This document shows positions 33,601 through 43,953 of a DNA stretch of 64,000 bases, one piece after another. The position numbers and the translations under genes are program-made. Positions within the stretch are counted from its first letter, which is position 1; every line of letters begins with the position of its first letter. The notes under the pieces were generated by a model. The model saw only the letters and a program-made list of their open reading frames with translations. It was not told where the DNA came from and ran no database searches. The stretch lies in the NCBI GenBank assembly GCA_034766995.1, contig CM068313.1, positions 38,869,496 to 38,933,495 on the forward strand, given 5' to 3'. Source of the stretch: Acanthacorydalis orientalis. Lineage: Eukaryota; Arthropoda; Insecta; Megaloptera; Corydalidae.

Positions 33601-35587
33601 GTTATAGGTTATAGAAATTATGTTAAACTTATAAAATAGATGGGACTTAATCACTTTATTTAAGAAGTTTAATTTAAAGTTTTATGAATATCAATCGTAT
33701 TTTAGTTATGAAAAAAATAATATCAGATTATATAGGTATGAATCAATATGATAATAAAGATGATTTGTATATAAAATCCTTATGTTAATCATTAAAACGC
33801 GCACATGCATAATTTATTTCGAAAAATTTACAATTGATTTAATTACTTCTAAAAGGCTGTCTGTTATTAGAAACAGATGTTAATGGTACAAATATCAGTT
33901 GAAACTATCATTTGTAAACTTAGAAAATTTTAATGAGTAGAATTCGAATAATTCGTACATAATATTGAAAATAAGACGAATGAATGCTAAAAGCACTCTA
34001 GCGCTTTGTAAAAAGTGTCAAGAACCTATGACTTTTGACTTATAAAGGTTATATGATGTGAGATGGCTGTGGGAGTTTGCTAAACAAATCAATGGAAGAC
34101 GAACAAGTTGAACAGTCCCGCTGGGATAAAGATCACGGTTTGTTGAAAATAAAGTAGTTGATTCATTATTTATAACAATACTTCTGCTTATAAAATCATT
34201 ACTGTTTGCGAATTTTTGGTATCTAAAAGTGTTTTTGATTCTCAATCATCCACTTTAGTCATGTGATTTGTTAATTTGTGACTGTTTGTTTGGTTTTCTA
34301 AAATGAAATTGAAAATGAAAGGTGTGCGTTCCAATAAGATTGAATATCTTCAAAAAGTTACGTTCTACTTCCTGGGGAGTAGGGGTGTCTTTAACCCTTT
34401 GGAGTCGGGGAGGGGAAAGTGTGCTAAAAAGCTTAACACATATATTTCGATTAATTGGACATCTTTTATCGCGAACAAAATAAAAATTGCAAATTTGTTG
34501 GTTACAAAAAAAATATGTTAATTCAGACAAGCCATTAGAAATTTCACATTTATCTGATATATCCTGGAAAATCGTTCATAATATTCAAGAAAACATAGAT
34601 CTTTTGATTGGAAACATATGATTGGAGGTGGAAACATTGATTACAATTAAAAATTTGCAGAAATAACATGTACTGTTGAGTGAGAAAAATTTTGAAACAG
34701 TCAAGTGTGTGCAAAACGGTTTCACATCGGTCACATCTTGTACCTGGACATAGTCTCGAAATTTTTTATACGCTTTCTTCCAATGATGAATTTTTTGAAA
34801 AAAATATTATTCAACCCAATTCTCAAGTTCACAATTTTTATAGGGTTTCAAATAAAAAAACGCGATTTTTCTGATTTTTGGACGACAGTAATTTTTTTTT
34901 AATTAAAGAAAGAGTTATAAATTTAATCTCATTCGAAAGAGATTAGTGACCTTTAAATATATCATCCAAAAGATAGCGCTCTTAGACCATACCTTCTTTG
35001 GAAAACATCAATGAATTCTTAGATCCACGCCCGGTTTTAAAGGGTTAACTATCCCGTTCCGATGCAGTAAATTCAGTTGAGTGTGTGTTTTTATTTGCAA
35101 ATATCTGTCATGATATTTTTAATTATATTTGTTTATTTTCTTGTCATACACATGTTATATTGATACTAATCGCTAGTATAAGGATTAACCTTGATCTTCA
35201 ACTAATTAAAAATCGTTCTATTCCTTCATAAATAGTAATTTTCATGAAAAATATTAGTGATGAACTGTGTTTACTGCACCGGTACGTATAGTTTTAAGAA
35301 GGCACCGGGCTGGAAGCGTTAAGAGAGAATTTCAACAATGTTTTGAATTTTCTGTGATGGCTGTAATAAGTATATTACTGTATATGGGATGTTTTTCGAA
35401 TAGCACGAATAAAATCTTTAATTATTTGAACATGAGTGTATTTTTTATATCAGTTCCGAACGTTTTGGAATAGATCTGTATAGTTTTAGTGCGTATAATA
35501 TTTTTCGTTCGTGATAAAAGTGCCATTTGAGATAAATCCATCTCTACGTATAAATTAATTTCTCGAAAAATTTCATTCCGAAAAAAG

Positions 35588-35645
<58 letters not shown>

Positions 35646-36530
35646 TGAAAATACAACCACATACTTGAAATATCCGTGTGTTGAGTATACGATTATAAAT
35701 TGGTCGTGCGACCGGTCAAAAATTACCCATATGTAATACTCATAAAGGTATGAAAAAATTGTAAAAATACATCCCGTCCACGCGAGTAGCCCGTCTGTGA
35801 AGTGTACGTAACAACATAACATCATACACACACATAATGTGGCGGGGACCAATCAGGGCTAAGCCACGAGATGAAGACATCAAGCGTTGCCATCGGCAAC
35901 CGACCGCCGCCGATTCTACCCCACCGCAACCCGCCGGATTCGTATGCAGGCGTGTAGTTCGTTCGCGTCAATTCGATCGCATACAAACATTGCATATTCA
36001 CAACGACCGCACCACTGGTTGAATGTATTGTCACCCTATGCTTTCGCGAGGGACCTATAAACATTTGCATGTGTATCGCCATTTTGTAATTTTCGGTATT
36101 GTTTAAACGAATGCATATGTTTTTCATTGTTTTGTTATGCGAGCTTCAGTTAATGTCGAACGCGACGACATTCTTTTATTATTTCCTAATTATTATGATT
36201 TTTTTTAATATAATGTGTAATGGATGCGTTACGAATGTATTTTTGCAGGAGTAGAGTACCTCATAAATGGTGGTTTACACATCATACACAATATTTTATT
36301 AAATCTATATGAATAAACAAATGTGGAAAAATTTAAGTACTTTTTGTAAGTTATATTGAGAATAAATTTGACAATATGTTTAACAACGTTACGTTTTTTT
36401 TGAAAAAGTATTTTTTTAATTGATTTTATGTTGACTTGATTTTTTTAATTATTTTATTTTTATATTTTGAAATTTAATTATTACTGATACATCTAAAGTG
36501 TGTATTCTTAATGAAAAAAATAATTTTTAG

Positions 36531-36572
<42 letters not shown>

Positions 36573-37259
36573 AGAGAGAGAGAGAGAGAGACAGAACGTG
36601 AGATTTATAAAGATATATTTTGACAATTTGATAAAGTATTTTAAAGGGGAAACAATTTATGGCCTAGTTACATATTCTTACACATTCACATCATTCATAT
36701 CCTATATCGTGTTTCAAGAATTATGTGAAATGAGATTTAAATTTCAATACAATTGTTTGGCTTCGTATGTAAATGAATAAATATTTTGTACAAATATAAA
36801 CAATCTTTAAGTAAAAATATTAGATACATATATATATATATATATATACAATGTTGAAAACATATTTTTATGTTCATATATTTTAAATGAACGCTTCTTT
36901 TTCAAGCTTGTACCGTTTCAATTTGGTTTTTATGAAATTTTGGTTCGTTTTACTTTCTATGATTTATAAATTAATATTTAAAATATTTGTACAAAGCTTT
37001 CTGTTAGTAATTTAAGAAAAGGAGTAGTGTGTTTTTTTTTAAATTTCGTTGAACAGAATATATAATGAACGGTTGTTCGTATGGAATTGTTTTATTTAAT
37101 ACAGTGACTATTAAAACTGATAGGATATAACATTTTTTTATTCACTAAATCTTATTAAATTATAATGTTTTAACATGATTTGAACTTCAGTTTGTAACCT
37201 AAATTTATTTTAAGTAAAATGTAACATAAAAATTATAAACTTTTTCTCTCTCTTTCTGT

Positions 37260-37320
<61 letters not shown>

Positions 37321-38521
37321 TAAAAATTTAATTGTCTTTTTTTTAAATTGATTTAATGACTGTAATGACATATAATTGACAGTAAATTTATTGGCCATTC
37401 ATAAAATAATTTTTAGTGCCGAGTTGATTTTGTGATTTTAGTAATTTGTACAAACATATACGTATTTTAGTTATAGTGATTAAATATTTAGTTTACTTTT
37501 CAATAAGAGATAACTTGTAATTCATTCCTGTAAAACGAGGAATTCGTGAGTTTTAGCACTCATAAGAAATACGTATCATTGAAAATAATATTATTTATTG
37601 CAAAAATAGGACGGTATCGATTATATTAAAAAAAAAACATATTCTTGAAAACTTCACTAATGTTAAAACTCATACAAAATGATAATAAATTAGAATGGGC
37701 AAATTATTATTTTATAACAATAGATTTAAATAAGTCATTAAAGAATATCTTGTTATTGTATATTGTTGGATGGTTTTTACATTTATGTTAATTTGTAGTA
37801 ATTAAAACGCGTTCAGTTACTTTTATTTCAATTCGTAAAATAAATATTATCACCGTGTTGTATTTCGTAGCAGATTTTTTCCATATTTGTTAATATATTT
37901 TGTTTTTTTTAGCCTTATGAATTTTCTTTAAGTTTTCTTTAAAATATATTCTTGTTCAAATATAATTATTTCATCGAGTATATGTTGTTAAGCTTATTTT
38001 TAATAGCTTTTTTTTATTCAATAATATTTTAAAGTATGTTAATTTTTAAATGATATTAAGTTAGATCGCATAGTTATAGGCATTCTCGTATAGACAATAC
38101 TTCTTTGTTGTTTTTAAAATGTGTTTCCGACTCGATATTGATAATTTATCTTAGTTAACTTCATGTGGTAAATAAAAAAGAACGTTTCTTAAAAATCTAA
38201 TGCAATATACGAAACGTCTACTTACCATGATCATCCACTCGCTTTCTTTTCATATTGTTTCCATTTGGATCGCTATGATGATGTATGCCTAGGATACCGT
38301 TAATACTGTACGCTCCCGTTCCGGGCCTGTGTTCTGTTAGTTGTGTGTGCCCCGTTGCACCTGGTGCATGTGCTATAACTGACACAGGACCTGAACCTGG
38401 CCCTGTTCCATTACCGCCCGCTGGTGTGTTTGCTCCGCCACCGCTTTGGCTATTCGCTGCAGCCGCTTGTTGCTGATGGTGAACATGTTTTGCTTTCTCC
38501 GCGGCTTTATTCCTTACGATC
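17464..38521 (-). CDS. sv: Pax2/5/8 transcription factor (shaven/sparkling ortholog), 3' part (partial)
   Basis: Seven exons, read right to left: 38521-38226, 25341-25256, 24769-24535, 23617-23519, 21768-21481, 19646-19536 and 17687-17464. Phases agree at every junction, giving 445 codons to TAA. The first exon starts exactly at the Pax2/5/8 boundary INR|IVRN after the paired domain ([18 protein letters not shown]) and holds the octapeptide [10 protein letters not shown] and the basic KRKRVDD. Then come the insect block [19 protein letters not shown] + [18 protein letters not shown], a poly-Gly stretch, Ser/Thr/Pro/Gly transactivation sequence, and a Tyr-rich end [11 protein letters not shown]...[12 protein letters not shown] like the vertebrate LLSSPYYYS. 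In flies sv specifies cone/pigment cells and sense-organ support cells (family knowledge). The octapeptide recruits Groucho-type corepressors. Paired-domain exons are not in the window. No homeodomain helix is evident, as usual for insect members. Confidence 0.93.
18918..18954. repeat. (TA)n
   Basis: sv terminal intron, one phase break. Confidence 0.9.
19183..19223. repeat. (TA)n
   Basis: sv terminal intron. Confidence 0.9.
19536..19646 (-). CDS. sv: sv exon, Tyr-rich
   Basis: 111 nt coding for [20 protein letters not shown] and [16 protein letters not shown], comparable to the SPYSHPQYTAYNEAW...LL part of vertebrate Pax2/5/8. Donor A|GTAAGT; the acceptor CACACAG lies about 20 nt from a (TA)n array. 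Confidence 0.9.
19667..19705. repeat. (TA)n with CA interruptions
   Basis: Begins about 20 nt from the acceptor of the Tyr-rich sv exon. Confidence 0.9.
20297..20360. repeat. (TA)n
   Basis: 64 bp. Confidence 0.95.
20519..20598. repeat. (TA)n with CA interruptions
   Basis: 80 bp. Confidence 0.95.
21073..21120. repeat. (TA)n
   Basis: 48 bp. Confidence 0.95.
21306..21350. repeat. (CATA)n(TA)n
   Basis: 45 bp. Confidence 0.9.
21481..21768 (-). CDS. sv: sv exon, transactivation region
   Basis: 288 nt, Gly/Ser/Thr/Pro/Asn-rich ([54 protein letters not shown]). The donor used is ACAG|GTGCGA at 21480. An alternative GTACAG 6 nt earlier would keep the frame length (loss of two codons). Frame is open beyond the donor. 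Confidence 0.87.
21864..21911. repeat. (TA)n
   Basis: 48 bp. Confidence 0.95.
22233..22312. repeat. (CA)n(TA)n
   Basis: 80 bp compound. Confidence 0.95.
23320..23372. repeat. (TA)n
   Basis: Two blocks around one TTTATA interruption. Confidence 0.95.
23519..23617 (-). CDS. sv: sv exon
   Basis: 99 nt coding for [20 protein letters not shown] and [13 protein letters not shown]. The [11 protein letters not shown] segment resembles the conserved Pax2/5/8 transactivation region. Acceptor TGTAG, donor G|GTAAGC. Confidence 0.88.
23786..23831. repeat. (TA)n
   Basis: 46 bp. Confidence 0.95.
23978..24017. repeat. (TA)n
   Basis: 40 bp. Confidence 0.95.
24535..24769 (-). CDS. sv: sv exon, [15 protein letters not shown] and poly-Gly
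   Basis: 235 nt: [18 protein letters not shown], seven Gly in a row, [16 protein letters not shown], then [20 protein letters not shown] and [11 protein letters not shown]. The correct frame lacks an upstream Met. Two other frames are open over the same segment only because of GGN/GCN codons and the (TA)n array upstream. Confidence 0.92.
24788..24850. repeat. (TA)n next to an sv acceptor
   Basis: 63 bp starting 18 nt from the acceptor at 24770; only TTATTATTAT and the T-run lie between. Confidence 0.95.
24978..25084. repeat. (GTAT)n(TA)n
   Basis: About 107 bp. Confidence 0.95.
25256..25341 (-). CDS. sv: sv exon, conserved DGHPED-like block
   Basis: 86 nt coding for (D)[19 protein letters not shown] and YNGDQLYSN. 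Acceptor TTTCAG, donor AAT|GTAAGT. Acidic-then-basic block typical of arthropod Pax2. Confidence 0.92.
25567..25632. repeat. (TA)n
   Basis: 66 bp, one TTCA interruption. Confidence 0.95.
26049..26143. repeat. (TA)n
   Basis: Two blocks around GTATAATATACATATATTTG. Confidence 0.95.
26468..26562. repeat. (TA)n(TG)n
   Basis: 95 bp compound. Confidence 0.95.
28229..28284. repeat. (TA)n adjoining the LINE tail
   Basis: 56 bp at the 3' end of the LINE fragment. Confidence 0.95.
28284..28440 (-). mobile_element. LINE (non-LTR retrotransposon) 3' tail with ORF2 C-terminus
   Basis: On the minus strand a frame reads [20 protein letters not shown] then [17 protein letters not shown] and a stop. This matches the pattern W(D/E)..I......W.R.A..R..W that ends many insect LINE ORF2 proteins, and is followed by a TTGATGATAA tail. 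Only the last ~50 codons are recognisable; the rest is lost or diverged (possibly to 28525). Confidence 0.55.
28525..28599. repeat. (TA)n
   Basis: 75 bp, one TTTA interruption. Confidence 0.95.
29270..29480. promoter_or_regulatory. G+C-richer intronic island (candidate enhancer)
   Basis: About 200 bp of mixed composition in an A+T-rich intron, with no open frame of note. Includes AATTGGATGA, CCGCGGGAGG-like and CACTTG motifs. Function inferred only from contrast in composition. Confidence 0.3.
29998..30060. repeat. (TA)n
   Basis: 63 bp. Confidence 0.95.
30313..30498 (+). pseudogene. piggyBac transposase C-terminal Cys-rich domain relic
   Basis: One frame with a single internal stop reads [19 protein letters not shown], then [20 protein letters not shown] and [10 protein letters not shown], ending in TAA at 30496-30498. 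The CxxC...CxxC...C....H arrangement with YCPSC and CF..YHT is the C-terminal zinc-binding domain of piggyBac transposases. No TTAA-flanked ends were found around it. Confidence 0.7.
30538..30603. repeat. (TA)n
   Basis: 66 bp, one ACATACA interruption. Confidence 0.95.
30680..30780. promoter_or_regulatory. Short G+C-richer island in sv intron
   Basis: About 100 bp with CCGCGG and GGGTGACAGGG; no coding frame. Regulatory role is only a guess. Confidence 0.25.
31562..31576 (-). promoter_or_regulatory. CTCF-like motif with adjacent Pho/YY1-like GCCAT cores
   Basis: Minus strand TCTCTAGATGGCGGC matches the CTCF consensus CCASYAGRKGGCRSY at 13 of 15 positions. Overlapping plus-strand GCCATTTGCCGCCATCT contains two GCCAT cores (Pho/YY1). 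Confidence 0.45.
31960..32220. promoter_or_regulatory. CpG-richer island in sv intron
   Basis: Roughly 260 bp with CRE-like pairs (CGACGTC and TGACGTGA about 10 bp apart near 32113-32130) and GTGGCGCGCG. Open frame on the minus strand is short and featureless. Confidence 0.3.
32826..33112. mobile_element. piggyBac-like MITE, TTAA-flanked
   Basis: TTAA at 32826-32829 and 33109-33112 enclose perfect 12-bp inverted ends CCCTTAGCTGCC. Sub-terminal GCTGCCACATGGGGTCAATA (left) corresponds to GCTGCCCCTGTGGGTCAATA (right, other strand). Ends beginning CCCTT...CTGCC and TTAA duplication are piggyBac hallmarks. Total 287 bp, no coding capacity. Confidence 0.88.
33125..33208. repeat. Imperfect tandem repeat of ATAATATAAAT units
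   Basis: About 80 bp of 11-15 bp A/T units immediately after the MITE. Confidence 0.7.
34391..35048. mobile_element. piggyBac-like non-autonomous element, TTAA-flanked
   Basis: TTAA at 34391-34394 and 35045-35048; inverted ends CCCTTTGGAGTCGGGG and CCCTTTAAAACCGGGC match at 11 of 16. Interior of about 650 bp has short overlapping open frames but no recognisable transposase. Different family from the 32.8 kb copy. Confidence 0.65.
35589..35641. repeat. (TA)n
   Basis: 53 bp. Confidence 0.95.
35770..36090. promoter_or_regulatory. CpG-rich intronic element with RFX X-box and octamer
   Basis: About 300 bp rich in CpG. Contains a CCAAT box (GGACCAATCAGG, about 35847), a perfect palindromic X-box at 35886-35900, and the POU octamer ATTTGCAT at about 36062. 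The 61-codon open frame on plus is probably incidental. Could be an enhancer or an alternative promoter of sv. Confidence 0.5.
35886..35900. promoter_or_regulatory. Palindromic RFX X-box
   Basis: GTTGCC-ATC-GGCAAC: two perfect RFX half sites with a 3-nt spacer. Confidence 0.55.
36533..36592. repeat. (TA)n(GA)n
   Basis: TA block followed by about ten GA units. Confidence 0.95.
37261..37316. repeat. (CA)n(TA)n
   Basis: 56 bp, preceded by a CT-rich run. Confidence 0.95.
38226..38521 (-). CDS. sv: sv exon with octapeptide
   Basis: 296 nt. Acceptor TTCTACAG, first base completes the Arg of the paired-domain end. It encodes [18 protein letters not shown], an Ala/Gly/Ser-rich linker, [19 protein letters not shown] and KRKRVDDH. 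Donor G|GTAAGT. Noticeably G+C-richer than its surroundings. Confidence 0.95.
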
Positions 38522-38929
38522 CTGTAGAAGGTAACAGTGTTATTTATTTGACGAACAGTAACTCCAAATAACATATATACAGTAAAAATTACAAAATAAA
38601 TGAGTGATTATTACGTCAGTGAAATTATTGTCTGGAGAAATTTGCTTATATTAAATCTTTATACATGTGAAATCAAATATATATTTTCATGTAGAAATAA
38701 GCAATTAGATTTGATTAAATTAATTCATACAGAATATATTTTCGTCTTTTATATTTGTATTTGATTTTTGTTCTTGTATATTATGTAAACATTTTTTCTT
38801 TCGATTAGTTTATTCTTTTATTTATTCGAGATATAAAGATACAAATAACAGATTAAAGCAAGCATTAAATTAAATCTTTGGTTACAGTTTCCCCACCTCC
38901 AATTAAATTAATGACAATATTAATACTTC

Positions 38930-39200
38930 AGGGCGGCATTCGTTCGAAATTTGAGACGTTCATCCATCATCAATGACAAAAATATAATGAATACAGTGAG
39001 GGCTGCTAAAGTCGACATGCAGTAAACATTTGATCACAATATAATAAAATATTATACAGAAATCGTATTGCAAAGCAGTGTTTGCGCACGCGTCGGTCAC
39101 GTGTATGCGTGACCGGCACGTGACTTCGCGGTCGGTAACTCGCACGATGGGGGTCGACCACGTACACCCTCAACAACTTTCTTCTTAGCTATTACGAAAA
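38930..39200. promoter_or_regulatory. CpG-rich element with two CACGTG E-boxes in a hairpin
   Basis: CACGTG at 39098-39103 and 39117-39122 (19 bp apart). CGGTCACG (39094-39101) and CGTGACCG (39108-39115) form an 8-bp stem with 6-nt loop. It lies about 0.4-0.7 kb upstream of the octapeptide exon. Confidence 0.45.
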
Positions 39201-39752
39201 AAGAGCGAGAGACATACAGTGTGCATGTATGTAAATGAGTGACGGAAATATCTTTTTTTTTGTTAAATCATTTTTTTATCAGAGCGAAATTTGCTTTTGA
39301 TATATCTCTGTTTAAAACTCATTAGGACAATGGATTGAAAAATTATCCCTCGAAAATTGAGTAATTTATAAAGATGGAAGTAATGTGTGAACTTGACTCG
39401 GGGATTTACAGTATTAGTTATGGAAGATATGGCGGTTGATTAGATTTTTGTTTCTTTTCTACAGGACAATCGAAGCGTGAGAAGACATCTGAGTGGTGTG
39501 AAACGGATTGTAGTGTTGCAGTACTTTGATTATTTGAGAATATAACTGATAAAATTGATAGTTTATTTGATAAAATAGCAAGAAAACAACATATGTGTCT
39601 TATTTATAAAATCTTTTTTACCTATATATATATAAGTTTGTGTAAGCAATTACTTACAAAATACTAATAAGCTCTATATAAGATTTTTTTTAATGAAAAG
39701 ATGTTTATCAATCATTTGTACAGTAAATTATAATTTTTTCGCGCGAAAATTG

Positions 39753-39755
<3 letters not shown>

Positions 39756-39803
<48 letters not shown>
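39756..39803. repeat. (TA)n
   Basis: 48 bp. Confidence 0.95.
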
Positions 39804-39808
<5 letters not shown>

Positions 39809-39972
39809 TAAAATATGAATTTAAATTATTTATAATGTTAATTTGACTTATCATACGATTCATCTCATTTTATTATTATTTATTAGTTTATTTTTACAAA
39901 AGAAAATGATTAAAATGATCTCTTGATCAAAACATATTGTATATTATTAATAATGAAAAAATATTAGTTATG

Positions 39973-39975
<3 letters not shown>

Positions 39976-40017
<42 letters not shown>
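39976..40017. repeat. (TA)n
   Basis: 42 bp. Confidence 0.95.
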
Positions 40018-40021
<4 letters not shown>

Positions 40022-40569
40022 ATATATAGTGGAATTAAAAATATCGACAGTGTTAAATGAACAAAACTGTAAACTGAAATGCTCTTGTAACAGAGATTTA
40101 GTCGAATAGAATGTATTCAATGACTTGCATGTTAAATGGCGAAAGAATTTTTAAATAAGTTTTTCGTTTTTGACTGTGTTGTAAAATATTTTCAATAAAG
40201 AAAAAAAACTTTGTTGAGCTTATAACAAAGTATAGGAACATTAAATAAATATTCATTATAGTTAATCGTATGATTACATTTTCGAAATGAATTGTATTTA
40301 GCAATGAATGATTTTGTTGATTTTTACTGAAACGAATTTTAGTGACTATAAATATATGAAATTAATTTTGTCTACAAATTTTGATAAAGCTTGGTCTTAC
40401 GTTTCATACATTATCTTCTGAGTCATCCATTTAATATTAATTAGGAAAAATAGACAATAATCATCGCCTTCCATTTTTTACAATGTAAATGATCATTTGT
40501 AATTTATATTGAGATTTTGTTTGATAAACAAAGTACAACTGTCCGTTGGTTTGTAGAAATGAACCATTT

Positions 40570-41110
40570 AGATCGTTACATCTATATATAGTTCAGCCGA
40601 CGTAAAGTGAAAAGCGTGGATGTAAGCGTACGTAGAGAATATATATTTTCTTTGGAAACTATCGCGAGGAGAAAACTTTAAATCCGTATCGTAAATTTCC
40701 ATCGTTTAGAGTAAATCTCGTTAAGCAAAGAATCGCACGCCACTCATTCGAGGTCTTAATGATAATCCCCGGATAAATACTTTCCATAACGACGTACAAT
40801 TACGGCCTTTAAGCCTCGACTCAAAGAGGCGGCTGCGCGGCAAATGTACCCTGACACAATGGCGACCGCGAGAGCAGAACGAACAACTTTAAAATATACC
40901 TATGAATGTTGCGACTTGGCGACTAGGTGCTGTTCGTATAAAGTATGCACTCTTACTTTCACAGTCTGACACCCCCGCACGCACTCACACCATCTTACAA
41001 GAGACGCGCTAGCACCTGAGCTCTTATAGCGAGCAAACGAAGCTCTTTTGTTTACGTTGAGTGGATTTGTTTTTGTCGTGCGGCGGAGTTATTTATGATA
41101 TTTAGTGGAT
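40570..41110. promoter_or_regulatory. G+C-richer island, candidate promoter or enhancer
   Basis: About 500 bp. On the minus strand TATAAGAG (about 41021-41028) is followed by the E-box CAGGTG (41013-41018) and ACAATGGCGACCG (YY1/Pho-like, on plus about 40857). A 35-codon plus-strand frame from about 40860 has no recognisable features. Confidence 0.35.
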
Positions 41111-41242
41111 TTTGTTTCGTGATGTTATTATGGCGTGTTGACAGTTTTAAATTGCGTAGATTTATGATTTGAATTCACTTTTCAATTTTTACTACATTTT
41201 TGCCTAACATGTTAGATTGACAATTGGACTTATACACACATA

Positions 41243-41244
41243 CA

Positions 41245-41303
<59 letters not shown>

Positions 41304-41314
41304 GTGTGTGTGTG
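41243..41314. repeat. (TA)n(TG)n
   Basis: 72 bp compound. Confidence 0.95.
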
Positions 41315-42779
41315 GTGTAAATATGTACTTAAAATTAATTATAACAATAGCACATATAAATGATTAATCTGTTAACTAAGCTGTTCTAAAAAACAGGTGT
41401 TTTTTTTGCAAAAAATACTTTTTTTTGCTAATGTTGTTTCGTGATTAATTGTAATATACATGCACTTGTCTTTGACTTTAGTATTACTCGATACTGAAAA
41501 TGTCTATGGATCTTTTTTACTGCTTAAGTTCAAATGTACTACAGTTCAACTGTACTTCTTAATCAAATGTACTAAGACATCAATATGATATTTTATTATA
41601 AAGTTGGAGTATTTCAAGTAGGTTTTTTCATCGCAAGAGGTATTTATGTTGTGACGAAGGGAACTTCTAATAATACTTTTTATGTTTAGTATATGTTGGG
41701 TCCGTGTTAAATTGAAAAACTAATCGTTATTGAATTTTCTACTTCATTATTGGTAGTAGAAAGGTATTAGTAGAATGTACAGTTAAAATATTATTTCTTA
41801 TTTATTTATTTTTATTTATTCCAATAGTTAATTTTGCATGATGTGAAGAAATTGTTTGTATTATTGTGGTTTTTCAAGTTAATAACTAAATTAAACTCAA
41901 TTTTCAGATCATGATTTTTCAGTTTGGTGCAGGCATGCTCGTATATACTGTTTGATTGTGCATCTTTCAAGAAAATTGACAAGCTGTTCAACATTAAACG
42001 CTCGTCAAACATTATATTCTCATATAATATGTACAATAAAATGTCTTAAAAACCTAAAATTTGAGATATGAACAAATAGATAGATATAAGAATAATGTGT
42101 GAATGAATTTTTATTCACAGATATTATACGTATTTTGTTAGATTATTATTTGTATTAGTAAAATAGCTTATTAAAATAATACGTTGTCCAATTTTATACT
42201 TCAATTAAATATAGATTGTTTTAGTATAAAAACTAAAATAAAAAAAGATTAATAGTCTTGAAATAGACTAAAAATCAATCAACAAGCATATTAAGGTAAA
42301 TATTTACAGTTTCAAGTATTGAACTCTTATTTATTTCAATTTTTTTCGTTAAGAATGTGCAGGTGGTGTTATATTTAAATGTTTCATATGACTATGTTCT
42401 ATTACTGATACATTTATACATTTTACTTCACATTCATATTTTTTAGATTTTTAACTAACAACAATTGTAATAATCTTAATTTTAAATATTTCGTGTTGAC
42501 TTATTTCTATATTTCATTTTATAATATACAGTGCATGCTGAGTTTTAAATTGATTTTCTAATTACGTTTTTTAACGTTTATAAAAATTAAGTAAGAAAAC
42601 GTCGACGAATCCCCACAAAAAAAAATAAATTAAAATATCTACGCGAACAGTCTCGTGAACATCATAAATTATTTTGTTGGCAATTTAGTGTGAAATATAT
42701 TTGCTTTTATATCTGGATCTCGCGACACTTGCTTTGACAGAAATGAATAAAGTTAGTATTTGAGTTTGATACTTCCGTG

Positions 42780-42950
42780 AAATATTTCAAATAAAAGCCG
42801 GCGGCTGAAGATAGTGGCGGCGTGGCGGGAGAACGTATCGCACGGTGGAAGTCGTCTTGGGGGACACATTGTGACTTCTCACAAGGTTGAGCACAGCACG
42901 CCGTTGGGAGATTTTAAACAGGAATATAATAAGGACGAGATTTAATACCG
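42780..42950. promoter_or_regulatory. G+C-rich patch
   Basis: About 160 bp with GCCGGCGGC and GGCGGCGTGGCGGG. No coding frame. Role unknown. Confidence 0.25.
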
Positions 42951-43876
42951 TGAGCACTTTTTATGTGTGCGGAACATAATGATTACAGTTATTCGTGTAT
43001 AATGTTTCTAACTTTTATCACTACGTTTTTATTGCAAGCGAGTCGAATTAGTTTCCACGGAATCATTTATTTAAAATGGCCATATCCACTATTTTATACG
43101 TGTTTGTACGAATGGATTGTCGAACAATGATTATCGTTTGTCTTATACCTAAAAAAAATTATTGTTCGATGTTAATTAGGATTGTTATCTTCATAGCTTG
43201 TTTAATTCCATTAATACATGAAAAATATATTTGAATCTAAACATTGTATTTAATTGCCATTCTATTATAAATGAGGAATTATTGATGTAGATTATTGATT
43301 AACCATTTACATTAATTCAAATTTTTAATAAAACATGTATTTAACGGAACAAACTGTTTTTCAATCTCGAACGTTATTTGAAAGATGAAAAATACTGGAA
43401 GAATGGAAGTATTTTCAAGCATTACCTATAGTCGACAATAGTTTTTGTTTGACGTAAAAGTTGGAAATTTATTTAAATGTATTCATTATATTTTATGTTT
43501 AATGCACTAAAGCAAATTCTATTATATATTAAAGAAGATAGTTACTAGAATCCTAATATAATTACTAATTAATATTGTATGAACAATATTAAAAGTATTA
43601 TATATATAGATAACAATATTCTTTGTTTTCATAGAAAGAGATGCGTTCATGTACTTCAATTGAATAATTGAATTAGTGACGCCACAAAGCTTTTTGATAC
43701 AAATAAATTGTACGGATAAAAATATTTAATCTTAATTTTAGAATATGTGTAAATTCAGTTTAACTGGTTTATACTTAGCTCTTATACTAATATGGCAAGA
43801 AATAAAATATATATTGAGCGCTCTGTGGATTTCTAATTTAATTCTGAAAGACAATGTCGTAAGACAATGATTGAGA

Positions 43877-43882
<6 letters not shown>

Positions 43883-43945
<63 letters not shown>

Positions 43946-43950
43946 GTATT
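43883..43950. repeat. (TA)n(GTAT)n
   Basis: Ends a few bases before the hAT MITE target duplication. Confidence 0.95.
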
Positions 43951-43953
43951 TAA

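Larger units (their letters stand above)
25342..38225 (-). other. sv large intron (12.9 kb)
   Basis: Phase 1 junctions on both sides agree, so no exon is required inside. It holds a LINE tail, a piggyBac C-terminal relic, two piggyBac-like MITEs, about fifteen microsatellites and several CpG-richer islands (about 29270-29480, 30680-30780, 31540-31600, 31960-32220, 35770-36090) listed separately. 26290-26420 and 26880-27250 are less A+T-rich, with no recognised content. Confidence 0.7.

Noticed and set aside
34255..34902. Several 64-91-codon frames on both strands
   Set aside because: They lie largely inside the TTAA-flanked element and show no recognisable protein features.
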